Shown here: positions 37,737 through 47,085 of the stretch, piece by piece
Numbering within the stretch: position 1 is the stretch's first letter
How the letters are laid out: every line of letters begins with the position of its first letter
Assembly (NCBI GenBank): GCA_007695285.1
Contig: REEC01000133.1
Span: 58,076-122,075 of the forward strand
Direction: 5' to 3'
DNA: 64,000 nt
DNA from: Spirochaetaceae bacterium
GTDB taxonomy: Bacteria > Spirochaetota > Spirochaetia > DSM-27196 > PXBQ01
Translations under genes and position numbers: made by a program
Notes under the pieces: model-generated
The model's input: only the letters and a program-made list of their open reading frames with translations
What the model was told of the DNA's origin: nothing
Database searches by the model: none

Positions 37737-38681
37737 ATGGTAGAGGTTCGCGGCATAACCAAACGATACGGGCCGCACGTTGCGGTTAACGACGTCGGTT
37801 TTTCGATCGGCAAGGGTGAGATCGTCGGGTTTCTCGGGCCGAACGGCGCGGGAAAGTCCACGACGATGAATATCCTGACCGGGTATCTTTCGACGACCGA
37901 GGGGGAGGTCACGATCGACGGGATGCCGATCCTCGAGTATCCCGAAGATATCAAGCGCAAACTCGGGTACCTGCCGGAAAACCCGCCGCTGTACGTCGAC
38001 ATGACGGTCACCGAGTATCTGAAGTTCGTCGCTCAAATCAAAGGTGTCGCGAAAAAGACCGTGCCGTCGCGCATCGCCGAGGTTCTCGAAACCGTCAAAA
38101 TTACCGACGTGCGAAAGCGGCTCGTGAAGAACCTCTCGAAAGGGTACAAACAACGCGTCGGCCTCGCGCAGGCATTGATCGGTGATCCGGAGATCCTGAT
38201 CTTCGACGAACCGACATCCGGGCTCGATCCGAAACAGATCATCGAGATCCGCGACCTCATCCGTAAACTCGGAGAGAACCATACGGTCATCTTGAGCTCG
38301 CACATTCTGCACGAGGTAAGCGCGATCTGTCGACGCGTCATGATCATGAACCTCGGCCGGATCGTCGCCGACGGGAATCCGGATACGCTCGCGATTCAAC
38401 ACTCACCGACCGGGCAGCTCATCGTCACGGTTCTCGGCGAGGGCGAGAAGGCGCGCGCGACTCTCGCGGACGTCGCGGGGGTCACGCGGGTGACCGATCG
38501 GGCGACCGACGAGCCGGGTGCAGTCGAGTTTGTGCTCGACACCGATGGGGACGTCCGTCCGAAGGTGTTCGAGGCGATGAGCGCCGCGAAGCTCACGTTG
38601 ATCCAGATGCGCGTGAACACGATGAGTCTCGAGGAGTTATTCCTGCAACTGACAAGTGGCGAACAGGAGGTGCCGGCATGA
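37737..38681 (+). CDS. ABC transporter ATP-binding protein (GldA-like)
   Basis: GPNGAGKSTTMNILTGYL, LSKGYKQRVGLAQALIGDPEILIFDEPTSGLDP. Confidence 0.9.
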   Translation: MVEVRGITKRYGPHVAVNDVGFSIGKGEIVGFLGPNGAGKSTTMNILTGYLSTTEGEVTIDGMPILEYPEDIKRKLGYLPENPPLYVDMTVTEYLKFVAQIKGVAKKTVPSRIAEVLETVKITDVRKRLVKNLSKGYKQRVGLAQALIGDPEILIFDEPTSGLDPKQIIEIRDLIRKLGENHTVILSSHILHEVSAICRRVMIMNLGRIVADGNPDTLAIQHSPTGQLIVTVLGEGEKARATLADVAGVTRVTDRATDEPGAVEFVLDTDGDVRPKVFEAMSAAKLTLIQMRVNTMSLEELFLQLTSGEQEVPA

Positions 38682-39541
38682 TCGCCGTATTCAAACGTGA
38701 GCTCAAGAGTTACTTCTTGACCCCACTCGGGTATACATTCATGGGTTTGTTTCTCCTGATCGCAGGATTTTTCTTCTCGTACGGCAACCTGTTGCCGCGG
38801 AGCCCACGGTACGCGCAGTTCTTCGGGAACATCCTGTTCATCTACCTCATCGCGGTTCCCCTGTTGACGATGCGGTTGCTCTCCGATGAGCGTCGTCTCA
38901 AGACGGATCAGCTGCTGCTCACGAGCCCGATCAAGGTTTCAGGCATCGTGCTCGGAAAGTATCTCGCCGCGTTTTCGGTCTTCGGGATCACGCTCGCGGT
39001 GACGGTACTGTACGCGGTGATCGTCGGAATTCACGGCGATCTCGCGGTGGCCGAGACGATCGGCGCGTATCTCGGGTTTATGCTGCTCGGCTCGTGTTTC
39101 ATCTCGGTCGGCACGTTTATCTCGGCGGTGACCGAGAACCAGGTGACGAGCGCGTTCTTCACGTTTTTTGCATTGCTTTTCATCTGGCTCATCGACCTTG
39201 TGCGGCAGATCGTACCGATGGACCTGACCTCGGGTTTGATTTTTGCCGCGGTCGTCGTCGTCGCGATTACGGTGTACTTCTACCTGAACACGAGGAATCT
39301 CATCGTAGCGGCCGCGGCGCTGGTGATCGGAGCCGGAGCGATCACGGCGACGTTTTTCCTGAGTCGGAGCTTCTTCCTCGGGATAATGTCCGACGTGCTC
39401 GACTGGCTCTCGCTTCTCGCGCGATTCGGATCGTTCAGCCTCGGAATCCTCGAGTTTTCGACCGTCGTATACTACGTAAGTTTCACGACCGTGTTTCTCT
39501 ACCTCACCGTACAGGTGATAGAAAAACGGCGCTGGGCGTAA
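38678..39541 (+). CDS. ABC transporter permease (GldF-like)
   Basis: Multi-TM; FKRELKSYFLTPLGYTFMGLFLLIAGFFF and LLTMRLLSDERRLKTDQLLLTSPI typical. Confidence 0.85.
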   Translation: MIAVFKRELKSYFLTPLGYTFMGLFLLIAGFFFSYGNLLPRSPRYAQFFGNILFIYLIAVPLLTMRLLSDERRLKTDQLLLTSPIKVSGIVLGKYLAAFSVFGITLAVTVLYAVIVGIHGDLAVAETIGAYLGFMLLGSCFISVGTFISAVTENQVTSAFFTFFALLFIWLIDLVRQIVPMDLTSGLIFAAVVVVAITVYFYLNTRNLIVAAAALVIGAGAITATFFLSRSFFLGIMSDVLDWLSLLARFGSFSLGILEFSTVVYYVSFTTVFLYLTVQVIEKRRWA

Positions 39542-39551
39542 GGAGAGAGAC

Positions 39552-40997
39552 ATGAAAGACTTTGGAGCAATGATACGCCGATCGTTCCGCAACCAACACG
39601 TGAAACACGGTGGTTTTGCCTCGCTCATCACGTTCGCGGTCATCGTCGGAATAGTGATCGTCAACCTCATCGTGCAACAATTGCCGTGGCGTTTCGATAT
39701 GTCGGAGTCGCAGCTGTTCACGCTTTCGGATCAGACACGCGAGATTCTCGCTCAACTCGACGATAATGTCACGATCTACGTGCTCGCGGCACGGCGCGAC
39801 CCGCAGCCGATGGTGATTCAGACATTGCGCGAGTACGAGAACGCGTCTCCGCGTGTCCGGATCCAGATTCTCGATATCGACGAGAATCCCGCGTTTGCGC
39901 AGCGCTACGATACCGACGGTACCGGTGTTCGGAACGGCTCGGTGATCGTCGAAAGCGGCGACGTCTTCCGGAAGATCCCGCAGGTTGACCTGTTCAGCAT
40001 CTCACGGCGCGACCCGAACAATCCGCAGGTCATGGGCCTCGACATCGAACGCCGGATCACGAACGCGTTAATTTTCGTCGGAACCGGGTACGAACCGGTG
40101 ATTTACGAGCTGACCGGGCGCGGACAGCGCGCGTTAGCGCAGTTCAACCTGAACGAGTACTTCCGCAGTGAAAACTACCAGGTCCGAAGCGTCGACCTGA
40201 TTCAAACCGGCGAGATACCGCCGGACGCGAACGTCGTCGTGATGACCGCTCCCCGGACCGACATCAGCGAAGGCGAAGCCGACGCGATCCGCGCGTACCT
40301 GCGGGACGGCGGCCGTGCGTTGTTCATGGTCGATTTCCGGACCGGCGGAGGGCAGTTCCCTGTCCTGAACTCGGTGCTCGCGGACTTCGGCGTCGAGTTC
40401 GTCTCGGGCATCGTGCTCGAGGACGACCAGAACCGACAGGCGTTCCGTCCGTTCGACATCATCCCCGAGATGATCCAGCACGACATCGTCTCGCCGCTGA
40501 TCACGGGGCAAATGAACACGATCATCCCCGAGGCTCAAGCGGTTCGCCGAACCGAGCTCGCGCGAAGGACGGTGACGTTTGAACCGCTTCTGCGCTCGTC
40601 GAGTTCCTCGCGCCTGCGCGTCGATCTCGCCGCCGAGACGAGCTCCCGGCTCTCGAGCGACCAAACTGGGCCACACACGCTCGCGGCCGCCGTGTGGGAG
40701 CGCGATGACCAGGGACGGCCGACCACAAAGCTCGTCGTCGTCTCGAGTGCGCGGTTCCTCGATCAAGTTTTCCCGTACGGCGTGATCCCCGGCAACGTCG
40801 ACTTTTTCATGAACAGTCTCGCGTGGCTTCGCGACCGGGGTGACACCGCGTCGATCCGCCCAAAATCGCTGATCACGTTCCCGATGCAACTCACCGCGAT
40901 GCAGACTCTCGTGTACTCGTTGATCGTAGTGATCATCATCCCGGTCCTGATCCTCGCGGCCGGGTTCGTCGTATGGCTGAGGAGACGACACCTGTGA
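39552..40997 (+). CDS. GldG-like ABC-type auxiliary protein
   Basis: Single TM, LPWRFDMSESQLFTLSDQTREILAQLDDNVTIYVL typical of GldG family; C-terminal TM. Confidence 0.85.
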   Translation: MKDFGAMIRRSFRNQHVKHGGFASLITFAVIVGIVIVNLIVQQLPWRFDMSESQLFTLSDQTREILAQLDDNVTIYVLAARRDPQPMVIQTLREYENASPRVRIQILDIDENPAFAQRYDTDGTGVRNGSVIVESGDVFRKIPQVDLFSISRRDPNNPQVMGLDIERRITNALIFVGTGYEPVIYELTGRGQRALAQFNLNEYFRSENYQVRSVDLIQTGEIPPDANVVVMTAPRTDISEGEADAIRAYLRDGGRALFMVDFRTGGGQFPVLNSVLADFGVEFVSGIVLEDDQNRQAFRPFDIIPEMIQHDIVSPLITGQMNTIIPEAQAVRRTELARRTVTFEPLLRSSSSSRLRVDLAAETSSRLSSDQTGPHTLAAAVWERDDQGRPTTKLVVVSSARFLDQVFPYGVIPGNVDFFMNSLAWLRDRGDTASIRPKSLITFPMQLTAMQTLVYSLIVVIIIPVLILAAGFVVWLRRRHL

Positions 40998-42364
40998 AAA
41001 GACCGGTTAAGTTGGGTATCGCCGGCCTTGCGCTCGTCGTACTGGTCGGCACGTATATTGTGGTGCAAAACCTCCCGGGTCCACAAGCGCCCGAGAGTCC
41101 CGCGTGGGAGCCGCCCGAGATCGTGAACCTGACCGATTTCGATCAGGATGTTCAGACGATTCGGCTCATCGGCGGTGAGGACACGATTACGATCTCGCGC
41201 GATGAAGAGCGCGTGTGGCGCGTTCAGTATCCGCACGATGTCCGCTGGCTGCGGCACCAGGTGAGTCGTCCTGGGAATACGTTCCCGCTGATTAGCGCCG
41301 AACGCCGGCTCGAAGATCCCGATGACCTTTCGGTGTACGGACTCACGGAACCAAAACGGATCGTCGAGGCGACGTTCGAAGACGGCACGGTCGCGCGCGT
41401 CCTGATCGGCGCCGAGACGCCGTCGAGAACAGGGTATTACGCGATGAGAGAAGGTGACGAAGACGTCTACGTCATCGGCCGGTTCAACGCGACGAGCTTT
41501 CTGGCTACGTACAACGATCTTCGGGACCGAAATCTTCCCGACGTCGATACCGAGGACATTCACTACCTCGAGCTCAATCCGCCGCCTCCCGGTGAGAGGA
41601 TCATCGTGCGCCGCGTAACCGACGATGACGACCGGACGACGCTTTTATTCTCGATGTATCAGATCACGAGCCCGTTCCGCATGGCTCACGCGATCGACGG
41701 CGAAAGCTTTCAGGAGCTACTCGACTCGATGCCGGCGATGTTCGCGGAGAGGTTTGTCGACGACCGACCGTCCGATTACGCTCAGTACGGGCTCGGGCCC
41801 GCGGCGCCGACCGTTCGCCTCAGGGACTCGGAGACTGATCTGACCGTTGTGTTCGGCAATCGTGCGTCCGACTCCACGTACTACGCGCGGATCGTCGGCC
41901 GGCCGGAAGTCTTCACGCTTCGCACCGATCTTTCGTTTTTCGATACCGATCCGTTCACGATCGTCTCGAAGTTCGCTCTGATCCTCTCGATCGACAAGGT
42001 CGACCGGTTCGTCGTCGAAACCCCCGACGAGCGATTCGTCGCGCGGGTCGAGCGCACCGACGACCCCGACGCGGACGAGACGTTCTATCTGAACGACCGT
42101 GTCATTGAGGACAAGCTTTTCAGGGAGTTCTATCAGAAGTCGATCGGACTGCTCGCGGACGGGCGCAACAGGAATCCTGAGCCAGGAGAGCCGGAAGTCA
42201 CGGTTACATACCACTTGACGGATTTCGAACAACCGTTCAGACTGGAGCTCGTTCCGCATACACGGGGATTCTATGCTGCGTATCGAGACGGCCGTTCGGA
42301 CTTTCTGGTCTCGGACGTGCAAGTCGATCGGTTGATCGCCGGCGCTCGATCGCTCTTGGAGTAA
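40973..42364 (+). CDS. DUF4340-like membrane-anchored protein
   Basis: N-terminal TM, repeated DUF4340-like units (EERVWRVQYPHDV...DDLSVYGLTEPKRIVEATFEDGTVARVLIGAETPSRTGYYAMREGDEDVYVI); follows GldG. Confidence 0.78.
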   Translation: MAEETTPVKRPVKLGIAGLALVVLVGTYIVVQNLPGPQAPESPAWEPPEIVNLTDFDQDVQTIRLIGGEDTITISRDEERVWRVQYPHDVRWLRHQVSRPGNTFPLISAERRLEDPDDLSVYGLTEPKRIVEATFEDGTVARVLIGAETPSRTGYYAMREGDEDVYVIGRFNATSFLATYNDLRDRNLPDVDTEDIHYLELNPPPPGERIIVRRVTDDDDRTTLLFSMYQITSPFRMAHAIDGESFQELLDSMPAMFAERFVDDRPSDYAQYGLGPAAPTVRLRDSETDLTVVFGNRASDSTYYARIVGRPEVFTLRTDLSFFDTDPFTIVSKFALILSIDKVDRFVVETPDERFVARVERTDDPDADETFYLNDRVIEDKLFREFYQKSIGLLADGRNRNPEPGEPEVTVTYHLTDFEQPFRLELVPHTRGFYAAYRDGRSDFLVSDVQVDRLIAGARSLLE

Positions 42365-42389
42365 CCGAAAAAAAATACCGAGGCACGAC

Positions 42390-42590
42390 ATGATTCAAGA
42401 TGCTCTTGTGGTCACGCTCGTAGGAATGACCATGGTTTTCGTGTTCCTCGCGATTCTCGTCCTTGCGTTGCGACTGCTCGCACTCGCAACGCAACACCTC
42501 GCGCCCAGTCCTTCGGCGTCGGGGGACCAGGAAATCGCGACAGCGGTCGCTGCGGCCGTACTCCACACACGAAAAAGAGGAAATAACTAG
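42390..42590 (+). CDS. oadG: OadG-like gamma subunit of sodium-pump decarboxylase
   Basis: 66 aa with one TM (LVVTLVGMTMVFVFLAILVLALRLL); directly upstream of oadA-like gene. Confidence 0.82.
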   Translation: MIQDALVVTLVGMTMVFVFLAILVLALRLLALATQHLAPSPSASGDQEIATAVAAAVLHTRKRGNN

Positions 42591-42591
42591 G

Positions 42592-44400
42592 ATGAAAAAG
42601 ATCCATTTCATGAACACCGCGTTCCGTGACGGCTTTCAGTCGTTCTTCGGCGCACGGGTTTTTACCAAGGATTTCCTGCCGGCCGTTGAAGCCGCGCGGG
42701 AAGCGGGCATTCTGCACTTCGAAGCAGGCGGAGGTGCACGATTTCAGTCGTTGTACTTCTACTGCAACGAGGACGCGTTCGAGATGACCGACGCGTTTCG
42801 AGCCGCAGCCGGGCCCGACGCGGACCTCCAGACGCTCGCTCGCGGAATCAACGTCGTCGGGCTCGATTCACAACCGCGGGACATCATCAAGCTGCACGCG
42901 GAGCTCTTCAAGAAGCACGGCATCTCGACGATCCGTAACTTCGACGCGCTCAACGACGTTGATAACCTCACGTTCAGCGGACAGTGCATCGTCGACGCGG
43001 GCCTCCGACACGAGGTGTGCGTCACGATGATGGAACTGCCACCCGGCGTCGAAGGAGCGCACACCGCGCCGTACTACGTCGGCGTGCTCAAAGGCATCCT
43101 GAAGGCCGAGATACCGTTTCAGTCGGTGTGTTTCAAAGACGCCTCGGGAACTTCGGTTCCGCGGAAGGTGCACGAGACGATCAAAGAAGCGCGGAAACTG
43201 CTCGGCGACGATACGCACATCACGTTCCACACGCACGAAACCGCCGGAACGAGCGTCGCCTCTTATATCGCGGCGATCGAGGCCGGGGCCGATCAGATTG
43301 ACCTCTCGATGGCTCCGGTTTCCGGTGGTACGGCACAGCCCGACATCATCACGATGTGGCACGCGCTGCGCGGAACCGAGTACGATCTCGACGTCGACAT
43401 CAAAAAAGTCATGCACGCCGAAGAGGTTTTCTCCGAATGCATGAAGGAGTACTTCTTCCCTCCCGAGGCGATCGCGGTCGAACCGCTGATCCCGTTCAGC
43501 CCGATGCCGGGTGGAGCGTTGACGGCGAACACGCAGATGATGCGCGACAACGGTATTCTCGACCGCTACCCCGAGGTCGCGCGCGCGATGGGCGAAGCGG
43601 TCGCGCGTGGCGGTTTCGGAACTTCGGTAACACCGGTCTCGCAGTTCTACTTCCAACAGGCGTTCAACAACGTGATGGTCGGACCATGGAAGAAAATCGC
43701 CGAAGGCTACGGTAAAATGGTGCTTGGCTACTTTGGTAAAACACCGTACGAACCGGACGAAGAAATCGTGAAGATCGCCGAGGAGCAACTCGGCCTGCCG
43801 AGAACGACCGAAAGCCCACTCGAGATTAACGAGCGCGATCCATCCAAGGGAGCCGATGCCGCGAGAAAGGTTCTCGAGACCGAGTCAATCGAGATCACCG
43901 ACGAGAACATCTTCATTGCCGCGGCGTGCAAGGAAAAGGGCATCTCGTTTCTGAAAGGCGAGGCCCGAACGAACGTCAGGAAGAAGAAACCCGGTGAGTC
44001 CGACAAACAGTCTGACGCAGAACCTTCATCGTCTTCGGGATCATCAAGCACCGTGACGGTAACCGTCGGTTCGCACACGTTCGACGTCGAGGTCCACGAC
44101 GGCCGCGCGATCGTATCGGGAAAAGAGTACCCGTACTCGATCGGCGAAGCGCGCGACACCGAACCCGCGCCGTCGACCGGCAACACGATAACGATCGACG
44201 CCCCGATGCCGGGCCTCGTGCTCCGCCTGGCAGTAAAAGCGGGCGACGCGGTCAAGAAAGGCGACGAAATCGTAATCCTCGAGGCGATGAAGATGGAGAC
44301 ACCGGTCACCGCACCCGAAGCCGGTACGGTCGAAAAAATATCGATCTCCACCGGTGATCAAGTAACGGCCGGCCAGACGCTCATGACGATCAAGGGGTGA
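42592..44400 (+). CDS. oadA: Biotin-carrying carboxyltransferase/oxaloacetate decarboxylase alpha subunit
   Basis: MKKIHFMNTAFRDGFQSFFGARV; C-terminal biotinyl motif EAMKMETPV; flanked by gamma and beta subunits. Confidence 0.9.
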   Translation: MKKIHFMNTAFRDGFQSFFGARVFTKDFLPAVEAAREAGILHFEAGGGARFQSLYFYCNEDAFEMTDAFRAAAGPDADLQTLARGINVVGLDSQPRDIIKLHAELFKKHGISTIRNFDALNDVDNLTFSGQCIVDAGLRHEVCVTMMELPPGVEGAHTAPYYVGVLKGILKAEIPFQSVCFKDASGTSVPRKVHETIKEARKLLGDDTHITFHTHETAGTSVASYIAAIEAGADQIDLSMAPVSGGTAQPDIITMWHALRGTEYDLDVDIKKVMHAEEVFSECMKEYFFPPEAIAVEPLIPFSPMPGGALTANTQMMRDNGILDRYPEVARAMGEAVARGGFGTSVTPVSQFYFQQAFNNVMVGPWKKIAEGYGKMVLGYFGKTPYEPDEEIVKIAEEQLGLPRTTESPLEINERDPSKGADAARKVLETESIEITDENIFIAAACKEKGISFLKGEARTNVRKKKPGESDKQSDAEPSSSSGSSSTVTVTVGSHTFDVEVHDGRAIVSGKEYPYSIGEARDTEPAPSTGNTITIDAPMPGLVLRLAVKAGDAVKKGDEIVILEAMKMETPVTAPEAGTVEKISISTGDQVTAGQTLMTIKG

Positions 44401-44403
44401 GCA

Positions 44404-45600
44404 ATGGACATCCGCCAAGCTCTCGTAACCGTTTGGGAAACAACCGGCGTATCGGCGTTCTCGGTCGGTCAGATCACGATGATCCTGATCGGCTGCGTTC
44501 TCATATTTCTCGCTATCCGAAAACAGTTTGAACCGCTTCTCCTTCTGCCGATCGGATTTGGCGGAATCCTCGCGAACGTGCCACTCTCCGGAATCACCGA
44601 GACGACGCGGCTCGTTCTGAACCCCGAGACGATGGAGATCGTCGAGGAGTTCGGGGGCTTTCTCGGCCAGATTTACGGATTCGGCATCGCGTCGGGATTA
44701 TTTCCGCTCCTGATCTTCATCGGCGTCGGAGCGCTCACGGATTTTGGTCCACTGATCGCGAATCCACGCACGGCTTTGCTCGGCGCCGCCGCGCAGTTCG
44801 GAATCTTCTCGACGCTGATCGGCGCCGTCATGCTCTCGAAGTACGCGGGTTTCAACTTTTCGGTTTCCGACGCGGCGGCGATCGGGATCATCGGCGGCGC
44901 CGACGGTCCGACGGCGATATTCCTCGCGAGTCGGCTTTCCCCTCGCTTGCTCGGCCCGATTGCGGTCGCGGCGTACTCGTACATGGCGCTCGTGCCGATA
45001 ATTCAGCCTCCGGTCATGCGTCTCTTCACGTCAAAAGAAGAGCGTCGGATCAAGATGCAGCAGCTTCGGCCGGTCTCGAAGACCGAGCGGATCCTCTTTC
45101 CGCTGGTCGTCGTCGGGATCTGTGTTCTGCTGCTGCCGAGCGCGACGCCGCTGATCGGCGCGCTCATGTTCGGCAATCTTATCAAGGAGTGCGGCGTCAC
45201 TGATCGGATCGCGAAGGCCGCCCAGAACGAGCTTATCAACCTCGTCACGATCCTGCTCGGCCTCGCCGTCGGCGCGCAGCTACGGGCCGATCAGTTTCTC
45301 CAGGTTGAAACACTGGCGATCGTCGTTCTCGGCCTGGTCGCGTTCACGCTTGGAACCGCGTCGGGGCTGCTGCTCGCGAAGTTTATGAACCTCTTCCTCA
45401 AACAGAAGTTGAACCCGTTGATCGGCGCCGCGGGCGTCTCGGCGGTACCGATGGCCGCGCGCGTCGCGAACAAGGTCGGCAAGGAAGAGAACCCCGACAA
45501 CTACCTGCTGATGCACGCGATGGGGCCGAACGTCGCAGGCGTGATCGGATCCGCGGTAGCCGCGGGTATTCTGCTCGCAATAGTGCCGCTCATCGTGTAG
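44404..45600 (+). CDS. oadB: Sodium-ion-translocating decarboxylase beta subunit
   Basis: LPIGFGGILANVPL, GGADGPTAIFLASRL, AAGVSAVPMAARVANK motifs. Confidence 0.94.
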   Translation: MDIRQALVTVWETTGVSAFSVGQITMILIGCVLIFLAIRKQFEPLLLLPIGFGGILANVPLSGITETTRLVLNPETMEIVEEFGGFLGQIYGFGIASGLFPLLIFIGVGALTDFGPLIANPRTALLGAAAQFGIFSTLIGAVMLSKYAGFNFSVSDAAAIGIIGGADGPTAIFLASRLSPRLLGPIAVAAYSYMALVPIIQPPVMRLFTSKEERRIKMQQLRPVSKTERILFPLVVVGICVLLLPSATPLIGALMFGNLIKECGVTDRIAKAAQNELINLVTILLGLAVGAQLRADQFLQVETLAIVVLGLVAFTLGTASGLLLAKFMNLFLKQKLNPLIGAAGVSAVPMAARVANKVGKEENPDNYLLMHAMGPNVAGVIGSAVAAGILLAIVPLIV

Positions 45601-45644
45601 TTCGACCCGCGTTCGGAGCTGAAACGACCTGAATTGAAACAAAC

Positions 45645-45686
45645 AACCCCGATCGATCTCACGAGTCGATCGGGGTTTTCTTTTTC
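45645..45686 (+). terminator. Intrinsic terminator after oadB, overlapping the 3' end of the cmk-like gene
   Basis: AACCCCGATCGA-tctcacgag-TCGATCGGGGTT followed by TTCTTTTT. Confidence 0.8.
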
Positions 45687-46222
45687 TCGATGGCGTCGAC
45701 GATAAGATCCGCGATCGCCTCCGGCCCCCGATCCTCGGTATCGATCACGAGGTCGACGAACGCGAACGCGTCGTTGTCTATGCCGTACAACCGCATGTAG
45801 CGCTCGCGGTCGCGTTTGTCACGCTCTCGCGTCTCGGCGATCACGTCGTCGAGGTTTCCACCTTCGCGCCTCACGATTCTTTCGGCTCGAACTCGTTCGG
45901 ACGCGGTCAGGTACACTTTGAGGTCCGCGTCGTCGAGAAGCCACACAGCCAGACGTGATCCGAGCACGCAGTCGCCTTCCCGTGCGAGCTCGACCTGTCG
46001 GGTGTCGACGTACCGGTCCCAACTCGGATCCGTCTCTGCAAGATGCCTGAGTTCTTCGAAGGCCATTCCTTTCTCTTCGGCAACCGTTCGAAACGTGAAA
46101 TTGATCAACCTCACGCCGAGCTTCTCGGCGACCATTCGCGATACTGTCGAGTTTCCGCAGCCACTTTTTCCGGATATCGCTATGCGCACATGGTTGCTCA
46201 CGGGGTATTCCTTCGTTCTCAC
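45659..46222 (-). CDS. Cytidylate kinase-like P-loop nucleotide kinase
   Basis: VRIAISGKSGCGNSTVSRMVAEKLGVRLINFTFR; ASERVRAERIVRREG. Confidence 0.82.
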   Translation of the reverse strand: MRTKEYPVSNHVRIAISGKSGCGNSTVSRMVAEKLGVRLINFTFRTVAEEKGMAFEELRHLAETDPSWDRYVDTRQVELAREGDCVLGSRLAVWLLDDADLKVYLTASERVRAERIVRREGGNLDDVIAETRERDKRDRERYMRLYGIDNDAFAFVDLVIDTEDRGPEAIADLIVDAIEKKKTPIDS

Positions 46223-47085
46223 TCGATATTTCTGGTCTGTTCGCGAATGTTCTCGATCGCTTCCTTCACGTCGACGACGTGACGGTTGATCCCGTAGAGT
46301 ACACTTTTTGACCCTGTCGTGTTAATCTCACGGTTCAATTCCTGACAGATGAAGTCGAACCGCTTGCCGATCGGTCCGTCTTCGGTCATCGCCGCTTTGA
46401 ACGCGTCGATATGGCCGCGCAGCCGAACGACCTCCTCGTTGATCGAGTGCTTCACGAGCAGCGACGCGACCTCCGCGAGCATTCGGTCTTCGTCGACCCG
46501 GTCGCCGAGAACCTCCGCGAATCGCGCGCGAACCGTTCGTTTGATCCCGTCCTCGATCTGCTCGTGCAGCTGTTCGATCGACAGAACCGCCGATTCGATA
46601 ATCGCGATCTGAGCGGTGAGGTCGCGGCTGAGCTCCTCCCCCTCCGTGAGGCGGACCGCCTCAAATCGGGCGAACACCTCGTGTAAAAGTTCTTCGGTAA
46701 CACGCCACGCCGCGTCGACGTTCTTTTTCCGGTCGACCGTGAGAACCCCGTCGAACCGCAAGAGATTCTCAAGCGTGATGTCTCGCCCCAGTCCCGCGAT
46801 CGACGCGATCTCGCGCAACGCGGCCGCGTACGCCGCCACGCTCTCGCGGTCGACCGAAATCACCGTATCCCCGGCGGTCTCACGTATCCTCACGGTTATA
46901 TCGAGTTTCCCACGATGCACACGCTCGGAAGCAAACGCTCTGATTCTCGGCTCGAACGCCGAGTACTGCTGCGACGTCAAGACGTTGAGGTCGAGATACC
47001 GATTGTTGTACGACTTAAACTCGACAGTTACGTGATACCCGTCTTTTTCACGCTCTCCGGACGCAAACCCGGTCATGCTTTTCAC
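46219..47085 (-). CDS. YicC-family protein
   Basis: MKSMTGFASGEREKDGYHVTVEFKSYNNRYLDL; C-terminal KRFDFICQELNREINTTGSKS. Confidence 0.95.
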   Translation of the reverse strand: MKSMTGFASGEREKDGYHVTVEFKSYNNRYLDLNVLTSQQYSAFEPRIRAFASERVHRGKLDITVRIRETAGDTVISVDRESVAAYAAALREIASIAGLGRDITLENLLRFDGVLTVDRKKNVDAAWRVTEELLHEVFARFEAVRLTEGEELSRDLTAQIAIIESAVLSIEQLHEQIEDGIKRTVRARFAEVLGDRVDEDRMLAEVASLLVKHSINEEVVRLRGHIDAFKAAMTEDGPIGKRFDFICQELNREINTTGSKSVLYGINRHVVDVKEAIENIREQTRNIE

